Below are positions 12,922-21,569 of a DNA stretch of 41,951 bases, piece after piece (within the stretch, counting starts at the first letter, position 1; the number at the start of each line of letters is the position of its first letter). Location of the stretch: positions 1 to 41,951 of IMG/VR virus record IMGVR_UViG_3300042988_000048; one strand, written 5' to 3'. The notes under the pieces are model-generated. The model was not told where the DNA came from, made no database searches, and saw nothing but the letters and a program-made list of their open reading frames with translations. Origin of the DNA: a virus. The position numbers were made by a program, and so were the translations under genes.

Positions 12922-14618
12922 GCATGTACCTAGATGTTATCCAGTTTGAAACCTATGTGGCAGCATGTGCACGTAACAGCGGTACAACTGTAGTATGGGA
13001 CAAACCAGACAGCACACCCAGAACAACAGGCAAGATGATGTGGTTGCCTAAGCTTACAATGAAGACGACAGACGAGTGGCTAACACGTATGCGCTACTTT
13101 GTTAAGCATGAGACAAGCCACGTAGTACACAGCGACTTTGATTTTCTTAATAAGAAACGACCAACAGGGTTATTGGCACTGATTAATAACCTAATTGAAG
13201 ATCATCGCATCGACTATATCAACGACCAAGAGTATGCAGGTGACGTTGATATTAGTAACAATTTCTGGAAGATGTATGCAGATGATGTAAGTAAGCGCAC
13301 GAAGAGTGCAGATGCAGAGCTTGCTAAGCAACAGCTTACAACTCTACCCTTGTTTGTATGGGACGCATTGTGTCGTGATTGGATTGAATCTAGCAACGAG
13401 ATGGTAGCACAGCTATCACCTATGCTTGATGAAGAAGGGCACACACGACTAGACAAACTAGTTAAGTATACACCAGAGCTGCTATCTATTCGTGTATCAG
13501 GTGGTGCAGCTGAAGTATATGACTTATCTGTACGCATTCTCAAAGACTTGTTTGATGCTGAAGCTAGCGACTATACCGAAACACCTAAGGCTGAAGCAGA
13601 GGGTGGTAGCGGTAGTGGCAAGGGCAAAGGTAAGGGAACAGTAGGTGGTGACGATGTTGACCGACTTATTACAGTTGATAAACTTGTTAGTTCTATGGGG
13701 CATGAGCACAAGCCCAGTAGAACAGGCATTCACCTTAAACCAACCAAGCTTGGGGCTGGTGATTACAGCATACCTAATCCACGAGATTATGTTATCGTAG
13801 AGTTTCCTAAGTTGCACCCAGAAATTACTAGTAACAGCACACCTACAGGTGGTTACTTAGATGTTCGACGCACTGAGGAATACATTACTAATAACGCTAA
13901 GCCTATGGCTAATCAGTTGCGACTGAAATTACAGACACGTAGCCGTGACCGCTATGAGTATGGGTTGAAGCGTGGTAAGATTCACAACGGTAGCTTACAT
14001 CGTGTGTTGCATGGTGATGTGCCTAGTGCTGAGCGTTTGTTTAGACAGCGTAAGGTTAACGACACATTAGATACAGCAGTGTGCTTGCTTGTTGATTGTA
14101 GCGGTAGTATGTCAGGCAGTAAGTTTGACATGGCATGTGCTGGTGCTGGTGCAGTTGGTGAGGCATTAAAGCCCCTTAACGTAGCGTATACAACACTTGG
14201 CTTTACCAATACACTTGAGAAGGAAGAGCCTATTGTATGGGTGTTCAGTGACTTCGGTGAGCGTGTTGCACAGCAAGACTTGGTTAAGCGTTTTGAACGT
14301 GCATCAGGTTGTTTGTGGCAGAACAGTGACGGCGACGGCATTGCATATGCTACACACAAGTTGCAACAACGGAAAGAACCACGTAAGGTACTGATTGTAT
14401 TATCAGACGGTAGCCCATCAGGACGTGACTGGGCTGGTGATGTAGAGGCATACACCAAGCGTACCGTAGAGTATGCAGAGAAGGCAGGTATTGATGTGTA
14501 TGGCATCGGTATCAAAGACACTAACGTTACACGATTCTATAAAAAGAATGTTGTGGTTAACGATATTAGTAATCTATCGAAAACAATTTTGGATGTATTA
14601 GACAGGAGTTTCAAATGA
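12918..14618 (+). CDS. VWA-domain protein, CobT-like, with HExxH-type motif
   Basis: A 566-residue protein. Near the N-terminus is HETSH (residues 64-68) followed by LINNLIEDHRID, as seen in CobT-like and VWA-metallopeptidase-like proteins. The middle is low in complexity, with GGSGSGKGKGKG near 230-245. The C-terminal von Willebrand A domain has a MIDAS motif DCSGS at 393-397 and VLSDGSPSG later. It overlaps the CobS-like AAA+ gene by 4 nt. In cobaltochelatase CobS and CobT work with CobN; no CobN is visible here, so a MoxR/VWA-type remodelling pair is the safer reading. Its substrate is unknown. Confidence 0.8.
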   Translation: MSMYLDVIQFETYVAACARNSGTTVVWDKPDSTPRTTGKMMWLPKLTMKTTDEWLTRMRYFVKHETSHVVHSDFDFLNKKRPTGLLALINNLIEDHRIDYINDQEYAGDVDISNNFWKMYADDVSKRTKSADAELAKQQLTTLPLFVWDALCRDWIESSNEMVAQLSPMLDEEGHTRLDKLVKYTPELLSIRVSGGAAEVYDLSVRILKDLFDAEASDYTETPKAEAEGGSGSGKGKGKGTVGGDDVDRLITVDKLVSSMGHEHKPSRTGIHLKPTKLGAGDYSIPNPRDYVIVEFPKLHPEITSNSTPTGGYLDVRRTEEYITNNAKPMANQLRLKLQTRSRDRYEYGLKRGKIHNGSLHRVLHGDVPSAERLFRQRKVNDTLDTAVCLLVDCSGSMSGSKFDMACAGAGAVGEALKPLNVAYTTLGFTNTLEKEEPIVWVFSDFGERVAQQDLVKRFERASGCLWQNSDGDGIAYATHKLQQRKEPRKVLIVLSDGSPSGRDWAGDVEAYTKRTVEYAEKAGIDVYGIGIKDTNVTRFYKKNVVVNDISNLSKTILDVLDRSFK

Positions 14619-15652
14619 GCGATATCAACGACAAAGTAGCTAAGGCAATTGCAGCACACTTGGGTAAGGCAGAGCCAGTAGAAGCTAAGCCAGTAGCAGC
14701 AGCTAAGCCTAAGGAAGTTGTGTTAGCTGAGGGTGAGACATTGTTCAGCAAGATGTTTGGTTATGTGCCTAGCATGGGTGACTTCGGTGTACGTTGGTCA
14801 GAGACACCAGACAATCCAGAGATTGCACGACTCATCCCTAAGGAAGACAAAGACTATGTTGTACAGAAGGATGAGGCAGCGTTACTAGTAGCGGGTCTTA
14901 TGGACAACGACAAGACACTTATTACAGGCCCAACAGGTAGTGGTAAGAGTAGCTTGGTTAAGTTTGTATGTGCTAAGCTTAATCGCCCATTCATTCGTAT
15001 CAACATGTCAGGTGATGTTGAATCAGCTAGCTTGTTTGGTACACTGGTTGTGCGTGGTGGTGCTACTGTATGGGAAGATGGTGCAGTTACCGAGGCAGCT
15101 AAGTATGGTGCAGTTTGTTTGGTTGACGAGTGGGAACTCATGCCAGCAGAAATTGCAATGGGTATGCAGAACTTGTTGGAAGATGGTGGTTATCTCTATC
15201 TCAAGGAAAAGCCCGGCACATCAGAAGACCGCACCGTAATTCCACACGAGCAATTCCGTTTGGTGTTTGCTGGTAACACAGTTGGTCAGGGTGATACGAC
15301 AGGTGCATTCACTGGTGTAGGTGTACAGAACACAGCTACTATCGACCGATTCACCAACACTATCCGCTTAGGTTATCTACACCAATCACACGAGGTTGCA
15401 ATCATTACTAGTAAGAGTGGTATTGAGAAGAAGGTTGCTACTAACATGGTGCGTGTAGCTAATCTTGTTCGAGGTGCATACGAGCAAGGCCGCTTAGGTC
15501 TTACTATGTCACCACGTACCCTTATCAACTGGGGTAACAAGACTAAACGCTATGATGTTAAGTATGCTTTCCAAGTAGCATTCTTAGAGAAGCTGACACC
15601 AGACGACACTAAGAGTGTTATGGAACTGTACAACAAGGTATTTGGTGTGTAA
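14615..15652 (+). CDS. AAA+ ATPase, CobS/MoxR-like
   Basis: A 345-residue ATPase with a Walker A GPTGSGKSS (residues 105-113), a Walker B AVCLVDEWEL, and a sensor-type FAGNTVGQGD stretch, the arrangement found in CobS and MoxR ATPases. The N-terminal 40 residues are alanine- and lysine-rich, and a GYVPSMGDFGVRW segment recalls the CobS N-terminus. It is translationally coupled to the VWA protein before it. Cobalt insertion would need CobN as well, so the pair may instead open or remodel a host or phage complex. Confidence 0.85.
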   Translation: MSDINDKVAKAIAAHLGKAEPVEAKPVAAAKPKEVVLAEGETLFSKMFGYVPSMGDFGVRWSETPDNPEIARLIPKEDKDYVVQKDEAALLVAGLMDNDKTLITGPTGSGKSSLVKFVCAKLNRPFIRINMSGDVESASLFGTLVVRGGATVWEDGAVTEAAKYGAVCLVDEWELMPAEIAMGMQNLLEDGGYLYLKEKPGTSEDRTVIPHEQFRLVFAGNTVGQGDTTGAFTGVGVQNTATIDRFTNTIRLGYLHQSHEVAIITSKSGIEKKVATNMVRVANLVRGAYEQGRLGLTMSPRTLINWGNKTKRYDVKYAFQVAFLEKLTPDDTKSVMELYNKVFGV

Positions 15653-15950
15653 GCATCAGGTAGTCACAGCCTTTGTTTATGACAAACGAGGGCGACTACT
15701 ATCTACAGGTCAGAACAGCTATGTTAAGACACACCCACTTATGGCATCATCAGGTGCTATGGTGGGTGAGCCACATAAGATATTCTTACATGCAGAGGTA
15801 GCAGCCTTAGTTAAATGTGACTGGACTAAAGCGTACAAGTTACTAGTAACACGCTACGGCAAGGATGGTAGGCCCTTGCTGGCAAAGCCTTGTAAGGTCT
15901 GTCATCACGTCATTTCTTTAACTAACATTAAAATTGTGGAGCACACATGA
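15645..15950 (+). CDS. Cytidine/deoxycytidylate deaminase-like zinc protein
   Basis: A 101-residue protein with the zinc-binding deaminase motifs: FLHAEVAALVK (His and catalytic Glu) and KPCKVCHH (two Cys). The GTG at 15645 has AAGG six bases upstream and is preferred; it overlaps the AAA+ gene by 8 nt. At this length it is shorter than typical dCMP deaminases (about 150-190 residues), with the parts before and after the core reduced. A role in making dUMP for ThyX would fit the phage's nucleotide genes; another deaminase substrate is equally possible. Confidence 0.75.
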   Translation: MCKHQVVTAFVYDKRGRLLSTGQNSYVKTHPLMASSGAMVGEPHKIFLHAEVAALVKCDWTKAYKLLVTRYGKDGRPLLAKPCKVCHHVISLTNIKIVEHT

Positions 15951-16291
15951 GCACAACATATGTAACATACGAAACAGGTAGCGATACAATAGAGGAGATT
16001 GATATCTCAACAATTACTGCGTCAGTGCCAATTAAACCTAAACGTATGGTCAAAGCAACAACAGCTATCAGTGAGGAAGTTAGTAAGACAGCTAAGCCTA
16101 CAGGTAAGCCACAATATATGGTGAGTGTTGATGGTCATACAGCACCTATGATGGTGCATTCAACAATTGAAGCAGCACGTAAGGAAGCTGAACGATTACA
16201 CAGCACAGGTAGTGCTAATGGGCACACTGTAAGGGTGCTACTAGTAGTAGGTACATACAAACCTACATACACATGGGAGGATTGGCTATGA
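15947..16291 (+). CDS. Unknown 114-residue protein
   Basis: A polar protein (N-terminus MSTTYVTYETGSDTIEEIDI) with a lysine-rich middle and a C-terminal half that looks like a small alpha/beta fold (YMVSVDGHTAPMMVHSTIEA, then VRVLLVVGTYKP). The pattern of a strand, a TxEEARKEAERL helix and another strand occurs in small phage proteins of unknown function. It overlaps neighbours by 4 nt on both sides. No enzyme motif is seen. Confidence 0.65.
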   Translation: MSTTYVTYETGSDTIEEIDISTITASVPIKPKRMVKATTAISEEVSKTAKPTGKPQYMVSVDGHTAPMMVHSTIEAARKEAERLHSTGSANGHTVRVLLVVGTYKPTYTWEDWL

Positions 16292-16677
16292 GTAAAGAAG
16301 CAATGAAGCTGGCGCTTGATGGTAAAAGCCTATACGACATAACTGGGTCTATAACCGACATTGACAAGTGCATCATCCACCGATTTGACTTAATCCAAGC
16401 CCTTGCAGCACTAACCAAGCAAGAGCAGGGTGAGCCTTTTGGCTGGTATGACATGGAACATGGCGAAATTCGTGATGTTGAATGGAATAGGCTTAAACCA
16501 ACTTATGAAGGTGTCTGGCGTCCTCTCTACACCACACCACAACAACGCAAGCCGCTGACAATAGAACAAATGGCAAAAGCATTTGCAGATGCTGGGTTGA
16601 ATCCTGACATTCAAAATGATGAATTGTCTGTTGCCAGAGCAATCGAAGCCGCCCACGGAATTAAGGGGGAAGCATGA
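16288..16677 (+). CDS. Small conserved-looking phage protein, unknown
   Basis: A 129-residue protein. The ATG at 16288 has GGAGG about seven bases upstream and forms an ATGA overlap with the previous gene, so it is preferred over 16273. The GEPFGWYDME and GVWRPLYTTPQQRKPLT pattern occurs in many phage and prophage proteins of unknown function. The C-terminal TIEQMAKAFADAGL helix probably follows a small folded domain. Confidence 0.7.
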   Translation: MSKEAMKLALDGKSLYDITGSITDIDKCIIHRFDLIQALAALTKQEQGEPFGWYDMEHGEIRDVEWNRLKPTYEGVWRPLYTTPQQRKPLTIEQMAKAFADAGLNPDIQNDELSVARAIEAAHGIKGEA

Positions 16678-16844
16678 CAAAAGAAGAGGTGCTACGTATA
16701 CGAGACATACACGAACGCTTGCAACAAGCAGTAGAAGCATCCAACTTAGAAGACAAGTGGAAGAATATGATTGTTACATTATCTAAAATTGATGTAATAC
16801 AAATGGAAACTAGATTTATTGTTGACGGAGGAAGCTTGAGATGA
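16674..16844 (+). CDS. Small helical protein (56 residues)
   Basis: An ORF of 56 codons joined by ATGA overlaps to the genes on both sides. The protein begins MTKEEVLRIRDIHERLQQAV and is mostly helical with regular leucine/isoleucine spacing, so a short coiled coil is possible. Its position just upstream of the primase suggests it belongs to the replication segment. Function unknown. Confidence 0.6.
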   Translation: MTKEEVLRIRDIHERLQQAVEASNLEDKWKNMIVTLSKIDVIQMETRFIVDGGSLR

Positions 16845-17647
16845 CAACACTATATGGACACGAAGCAAAAGAAGTGCTTACTAGTAACGACGTAGACTTT
16901 GAAGACATTGCCGAAGGAGAACAAGTTAAGTACAACCATGCTACGTGCCATATGGGTGAAGACACCAAGCAACGCTTGTATATTAAGAATGTAGACGGTG
17001 CATATCTATGGCACTGCCACAATTGTGGAGACAGCGGGTACTATCGACCACGTGAGTTTGTTAGCCGTATGAAAGCAGTGAGTACAGGCCCAGTTAAGTT
17101 GTCAGGTACAGTGAAGCTACCGCCAGCACGTGAGGTTAGTTACGACAAGTTTGATGTACGTGCACAGCTATGGCTAGGTTCTTATGAGTTTGAATCAGCA
17201 GCATGTAGCAACTATCGTATCTCTACAGTTGTAAGTGGTGTTGTGCTACCTATATGGAATGCGTATACACCAGTAGGTTGGCAAGTACGTAAGTATGAGG
17301 GCAATCCTAAATATGTCACATACACCAATCAAACACACAGCTATCTAAGTACAACTGCGCTTAAAGGCCCATTAATTATTGTGGAAGACCTATTGAGTAG
17401 CTACAAGCTGCACATGGCAGGTTATGACACATTGTGTTTGTTAGGTACTAAGATTGACGACACAGGCTTGACAATTGTAAAAAACTATGATAGAGTTGTT
17501 GTGTGGTTAGACGAAGACGAGGCAGGACATACCGCTAGCCTAAAGATTTACAAAGAAATTAGTCCACTAGTAAAAGACATTACTAGTATTAACATGCAAC
17601 AACCGAAGGAGATACCGTATCTATCTCTTAAAGACATGGAGCTATAA
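16841..17647 (+). CDS. DNA primase (zinc finger and TOPRIM domains)
   Basis: A 268-residue protein comparable to the primase half of T7 gp4. The N-terminal zinc site is visible as NHATCH then WHCHNCGDSG (about residues 30-67). The TOPRIM domain shows IVEDLLSSYK (conserved Glu) near residue 180 and VVWLDEDEAG (acidic pair) near 225. It would make RNA primers for lagging-strand synthesis. Its stop overlaps the helicase start by one base, so the two halves that are fused in T7 are separate genes here. Confidence 0.88.
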   Translation: MTTLYGHEAKEVLTSNDVDFEDIAEGEQVKYNHATCHMGEDTKQRLYIKNVDGAYLWHCHNCGDSGYYRPREFVSRMKAVSTGPVKLSGTVKLPPAREVSYDKFDVRAQLWLGSYEFESAACSNYRISTVVSGVVLPIWNAYTPVGWQVRKYEGNPKYVTYTNQTHSYLSTTALKGPLIIVEDLLSSYKLHMAGYDTLCLLGTKIDDTGLTIVKNYDRVVVWLDEDEAGHTASLKIYKEISPLVKDITSINMQQPKEIPYLSLKDMEL

Positions 17648-18912
17648 TGAGCTATGACATTGATGTACTCACTGCCGTGAGTAATAAAGACACATACAAC
17701 AGATTCAAGGAACATGTAAAGAAACACAACGTATCTAAAATTACCTTAGACATTTTCAATGTACTAGGTGAGTATTGGGACAACTATCCAGCACGTACTG
17801 ATATCAGCTTCAGTGAATTCAAGACATTCTATTTCATTGTACGTGGTAAGAAGATTAAAGACCCGTCCATCATTGAAGCTGCCTTTGACAACCTTAAAGC
17901 TAGCTTAGACGAGCCTACACGGCCCATTGTGAAGGATATCCTAGCCAAGCTAATTGAAACTGACTATGCGACCCGAATCTACGATGTATGCCTTGGAATT
18001 GGAACGGGCAAGGGAGGCGACCTTACGTCAATCGAACCAATGCTTAACGAATACAAGAAGGAAATCGGAGCTAGCGTTGATAAGGAAGATGTGTTTGTAC
18101 GGCCTAGCTTATCTTACATTAGTAGCATTGTTGCTACTGGTGGGCTTAGTTGGCGCTTACCAGAGCTTAATGTGAGCTTAGGCCCATTGCGTAAGGGTGA
18201 CTTTGTTATCATTGCAGCACGACCAGAGACAGGTAAGACGACATTCACAGCTAGCGAAGCAAGCTACATGATGACACAGCTACAGCCAGATGAGCATGTG
18301 ATTTGGATTAACAACGAGGAAGCCAGTAACAAGGTTATGATGCGTGTTATCCAAGCATATCACGGTGTTACAACAGGTGAGCTTATGTCAGACACAGCCA
18401 ACTACGAACGAGAGTTTACTAGTAACGGTGGTGATAGGTTTCTTGTGTTAGATGACGACAGCGGTGTTAAAACTGTTAACAAAATTGCAGCGTTGTTTGC
18501 AGAATTTAAGCCCGGCCTTATTATCTTTGACCAGCTTGATAAGGTGCATGGGTTTAAACAAGACAGGGAAGACTTACGCATTGGTCAGCTATACGAATGG
18601 GCACGAGATGTAGCTAAGGAATATTGTCCAGTAATTGCCATTTCACAGGTAGATGGTACAGGTGAGGGCGAGAAGTGGATTCAGATGAATCAGCTACGTG
18701 GTAGTAAGACAGACAAGATTGGAGAAGCAGATGCAATCATCACAATCGGCAAGTCCAATGAACCAGCAATGGATTTACAACGTTTTATTCACGTGCCTAA
18801 GAACAAACTCTTCGGAGGTAAAGACAGCCTTGAAGCACACAGACACGGATGTTTTGAAGTTGAAATTGAACCAGCTAAAGCGAGGTACGTAAGCAAATGG
18901 AAAACAAGATAA
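17647..18912 (+). CDS. Replicative DNA helicase (DnaB/T7 gp4 C-terminal type)
   Basis: A 421-residue RecA-fold ring helicase. Walker A is ARPETGKTT (residues 191-199) and Walker B is LIIFDQLDK (about 291-299). The region after it (AISQVDGTG, then QLRGSKTDKIGEADA) matches conserved motifs of DnaB-type helicases. The first 160 residues lack zinc or TOPRIM motifs and probably contact the separately encoded primase or drive ring assembly. The gene starts in the primase stop codon (TAATG). Confidence 0.9.
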   Translation: MSYDIDVLTAVSNKDTYNRFKEHVKKHNVSKITLDIFNVLGEYWDNYPARTDISFSEFKTFYFIVRGKKIKDPSIIEAAFDNLKASLDEPTRPIVKDILAKLIETDYATRIYDVCLGIGTGKGGDLTSIEPMLNEYKKEIGASVDKEDVFVRPSLSYISSIVATGGLSWRLPELNVSLGPLRKGDFVIIAARPETGKTTFTASEASYMMTQLQPDEHVIWINNEEASNKVMMRVIQAYHGVTTGELMSDTANYEREFTSNGGDRFLVLDDDSGVKTVNKIAALFAEFKPGLIIFDQLDKVHGFKQDREDLRIGQLYEWARDVAKEYCPVIAISQVDGTGEGEKWIQMNQLRGSKTDKIGEADAIITIGKSNEPAMDLQRFIHVPKNKLFGGKDSLEAHRHGCFEVEIEPAKARYVSKWKTR

Positions 18913-19151
18913 AAGCAGGTGATGTTTATTGGAACGATAAAGACGGCTATGGTAGGATTTACCTACGGTGCGATCACAGCTATCCAGATATGTTGCGTAT
19001 GTATTTATTCAACAAATCTTCTAGCCACTGGGAACAAGGCGGGTTATCAAGAGGTAATGTAGTTATTGATAATAAATTTCAATTGCTATACAACATTGAC
19101 GACGTAACTAAACTATCTATGGAGACTATTAATGCGGAACATAGTAGTTGA
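18897..19151 (+). CDS. Unknown 84-residue protein between helicase and polymerase
   Basis: A charged protein with aromatic-rich strands (GDVYWNDKDGYGRIYLRCDH) but no recognised family. It overlaps the helicase by 16 nt and the polymerase by 20 nt in other frames, so it is part of the replication transcript. Its ribosome-binding sequence (GAGG about 12 bases upstream) is weak. Confidence 0.6.
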   Translation: MENKIKAGDVYWNDKDGYGRIYLRCDHSYPDMLRMYLFNKSSSHWEQGGLSRGNVVIDNKFQLLYNIDDVTKLSMETINAEHSS

Positions 19152-21051
19152 CCTTGAGACAACTATCCGTTGTCCTATTGGTAACAATCAAGCCAACCCC
19201 ATGTGGTTTGGTAACAAGATTATTGCCATTGGTACTAAGGTAGTTGGTGATAAGGATGTTAAGATTGAGTACGACAGGCTTGGTTTAGATGGAAGTACGT
19301 TAAGGTCTGTCATTACTAGTAGCGACATGCTTATTGGTCACAACATTAAGTTTGACTTGCTCTATATCTATCGCAATTCTAAGGATGTGTTGCCACGCAT
19401 TTGGTGTACACAGCTAGCCGCTTACATTTTATCAGGTCAGCGTCAGCTATACGCTAGCTTAGACGAACTAACTGAGGAATATGTAGGTAGCCATGCACTG
19501 AAAGACGATAAGATTAAAGAGTATTGGAAAGCAGGTATTGACACCGATGTAATTGACCAGATTGAATTGTGCGACTATCTACGTGGTGATGTGAATAACA
19601 CAGCTGATATCTTTGAAGCACAATGGAAGGAAGCTGAAGAGCTAAATATCCTACCATTAATGTTCACACAGATGGATGCTCTACGTGCTACAACTGAGAT
19701 GAACCGCAATGGTATGGCAGTTGATTGGGACTACGTACACAAACAGCGTGACTACTATGCTGAGGTGTTACGAGAGGCACGTAAAGCTGCTGCTGCTATT
19801 GCACCAGACTTAGACACAGCTAGTCCTAAACAATTGTCCTTATACTATTTCGGTGGTACGCAGAAGATCAAGACTAAAGAACTTGTAGGTACGTACAAGA
19901 ATGGTAAAGACAAGTACAAGCTTGTTGAATCTGAAGAAATTGTGTTGGGTAAATACGACCCTATTGGTGAGGTTGGTAAGAGTGGTTACTACAGCATTGA
20001 CGACAGTGTGTTGAAACACCTTTCGCATAAAGGTGATGAGTTGGCTAATCAGTTACTAGTAATTCGTGAAGCAACTAAAATCAAAGAGACATACTACGAA
20101 GGCTTGTTAGAGCTACGCTTTCCATCCAGCCTTATCTATCCTAACCTAAACCATTGTGCAACGAAGACAGGTAGGTTGTCAGCAACCAACCCCAACCTAC
20201 AGAACCAGACAGACACAGGAGGCATTAAACGTGCCTATGTGAGCCGCTATGGTGATGCAGGACAGGTGTTAGAGCTTGACTATTCACAACTAGAGATGGT
20301 TGCATTGGCTTACCTAGCTAATGACCAACAACTAATTGACGACATTAATGCGGGGCGTGACATGCACCGTGAACTTTACAATGGTATGTATGGTAGATAT
20401 CCAACTGACGCAGAACGGAAACCCTTTAAGCGATTTAGCTTCTTACTCGTTTACGGAGGCGGAGCTGCTACGCTTATGGCGCAAAGCGGTTGTGATCGAG
20501 CAACAGCTACGAAATTCATTAAAACATTCTACACACGATACAAAGGAGTTAAAGCTTACCATGAACACATAACCAAAGAAGCAGACGCTAAGGCAGTTGT
20601 ACACTATGACCCCACTAAGAGTGGGCCGCAATATACCTACTACCATTCAAGCCCTACAGGACGACATTATGTATTCAACAAATACGCTAATGCGTTTCGA
20701 GGCGGTGAGATGACATTCAGCCCTACAGAACTGAAGAACTGGCCTATTCAGGGCTTTGCAACAGGTGATGTAGTGCCTATGATGGTTGGTTTGTTGCTAC
20801 GTAAGCTAGAAGAAGCAGGGCTTACTAGTAATGGTGTAAAACTTGTTATGACCGTACATGATAGTGTGGTACTTGACGTACCAGAAAAACTGCTGTATAC
20901 TACTGCTGAGATATCTAAACAAGTGTTAGAAAGTGCTCCACAAGCATTGAAGCAATACTTCGGAATTGACTTTCCATGTAAGCTTAGTGTTGGTGTAGAC
21001 GCTGGATACAATTGGCAAGACAAACACGCAGTTGCATTTCCACCTTTTTGA
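19132..21051 (+). CDS. DNA polymerase, family A with 3'-5' exonuclease
   Basis: A 639-residue replicative polymerase of the T7 gp5 type. The proofreading domain has VDLETT (Asp7, Glu9) and LIGHNIKFD. The polymerase domain has motif A LELDYSQLE (Asp383), motif B with Arg429, Lys433, Phe437 and Tyr441, and motif C TVHDSV (His576, Asp577). Phe437 aligns with E. coli Pol I Phe762, the residue used to group phage PolA types. GGAG lies seven bases before the ATG. No separate thioredoxin-binding insert is obvious. Confidence 0.95.
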   Translation: MRNIVVDLETTIRCPIGNNQANPMWFGNKIIAIGTKVVGDKDVKIEYDRLGLDGSTLRSVITSSDMLIGHNIKFDLLYIYRNSKDVLPRIWCTQLAAYILSGQRQLYASLDELTEEYVGSHALKDDKIKEYWKAGIDTDVIDQIELCDYLRGDVNNTADIFEAQWKEAEELNILPLMFTQMDALRATTEMNRNGMAVDWDYVHKQRDYYAEVLREARKAAAAIAPDLDTASPKQLSLYYFGGTQKIKTKELVGTYKNGKDKYKLVESEEIVLGKYDPIGEVGKSGYYSIDDSVLKHLSHKGDELANQLLVIREATKIKETYYEGLLELRFPSSLIYPNLNHCATKTGRLSATNPNLQNQTDTGGIKRAYVSRYGDAGQVLELDYSQLEMVALAYLANDQQLIDDINAGRDMHRELYNGMYGRYPTDAERKPFKRFSFLLVYGGGAATLMAQSGCDRATATKFIKTFYTRYKGVKAYHEHITKEADAKAVVHYDPTKSGPQYTYYHSSPTGRHYVFNKYANAFRGGEMTFSPTELKNWPIQGFATGDVVPMMVGLLLRKLEEAGLTSNGVKLVMTVHDSVVLDVPEKLLYTTAEISKQVLESAPQALKQYFGIDFPCKLSVGVDAGYNWQDKHAVAFPPF

Positions 21052-21059
21052 AAGACCCT

Positions 21060-21569
21060 ATGAGCTATATTATTGAAAACATCACATCCAAAGACGTAAA
21101 CACCAAGTTTGGCCCTAAGCCAGCATTCTCAATTATGGCTAATGGCGAACGCTTTAGCTATGGTTTTAAGAAACCTACATTCCAAATTGGTGATGAGGTT
21201 GACTTTCAATTCACTGAGAATACCTACGGTAAGAACGTTGACCTAACTTCTGTACGACTTATTGCCAAGGGTGCTGGTGCTCCTCCTCCTGCTACTAGTA
21301 GCGCCCCTGCTCCTATGCCAGCACGAGGCGGTTATGGTGCTCCTAAGCCATTCCCAATCCCTGCCCTACACGGTGATCGTGCAATTGTTCGTCAGAACTC
21401 TGTAACTAACGCAACTAAGTTGGTTGTAGACAGCCAGAAACAAGGTACACTTGCAGACATGGAAGCTGCTGCTGACTTAATCATTGAAATTGCACGTAAG
21501 TTTGAGGCATATTCATGTGGTGACTTAGACGCTGCTATGGCAGAAGCTATGAAGGAAGCTGCTGAGTGA
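21060..21569 (+). CDS. Candidate single-stranded DNA-binding protein
   Basis: A 169-residue protein directly after the polymerase. The ATG at 21060 is chosen over an upstream in-frame start inside the polymerase. The first 70 residues look like an OB-type beta barrel (IIENITSKDVNTKFGPKPAF, then GDEVDFQF and YGKNVDLTSVRLI). A proline/alanine/glycine-rich linker follows, then a helical, acidic C-terminus. Barrel, flexible linker and acidic tail fit SSB organisation, and the position fits. The family is not certain. Confidence 0.55.
   Translation: MSYIIENITSKDVNTKFGPKPAFSIMANGERFSYGFKKPTFQIGDEVDFQFTENTYGKNVDLTSVRLIAKGAGAPPPATSSAPAPMPARGGYGAPKPFPIPALHGDRAIVRQNSVTNATKLVVDSQKQGTLADMEAAADLIIEIARKFEAYSCGDLDAAMAEAMKEAAE

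Noticed and set aside
12918-15652. The VWA/AAA+ pair as a complete cobaltochelatase
   Set aside because: No CobN or other cobalamin synthesis gene is visible, so calling it a chelatase would go beyond the evidence.
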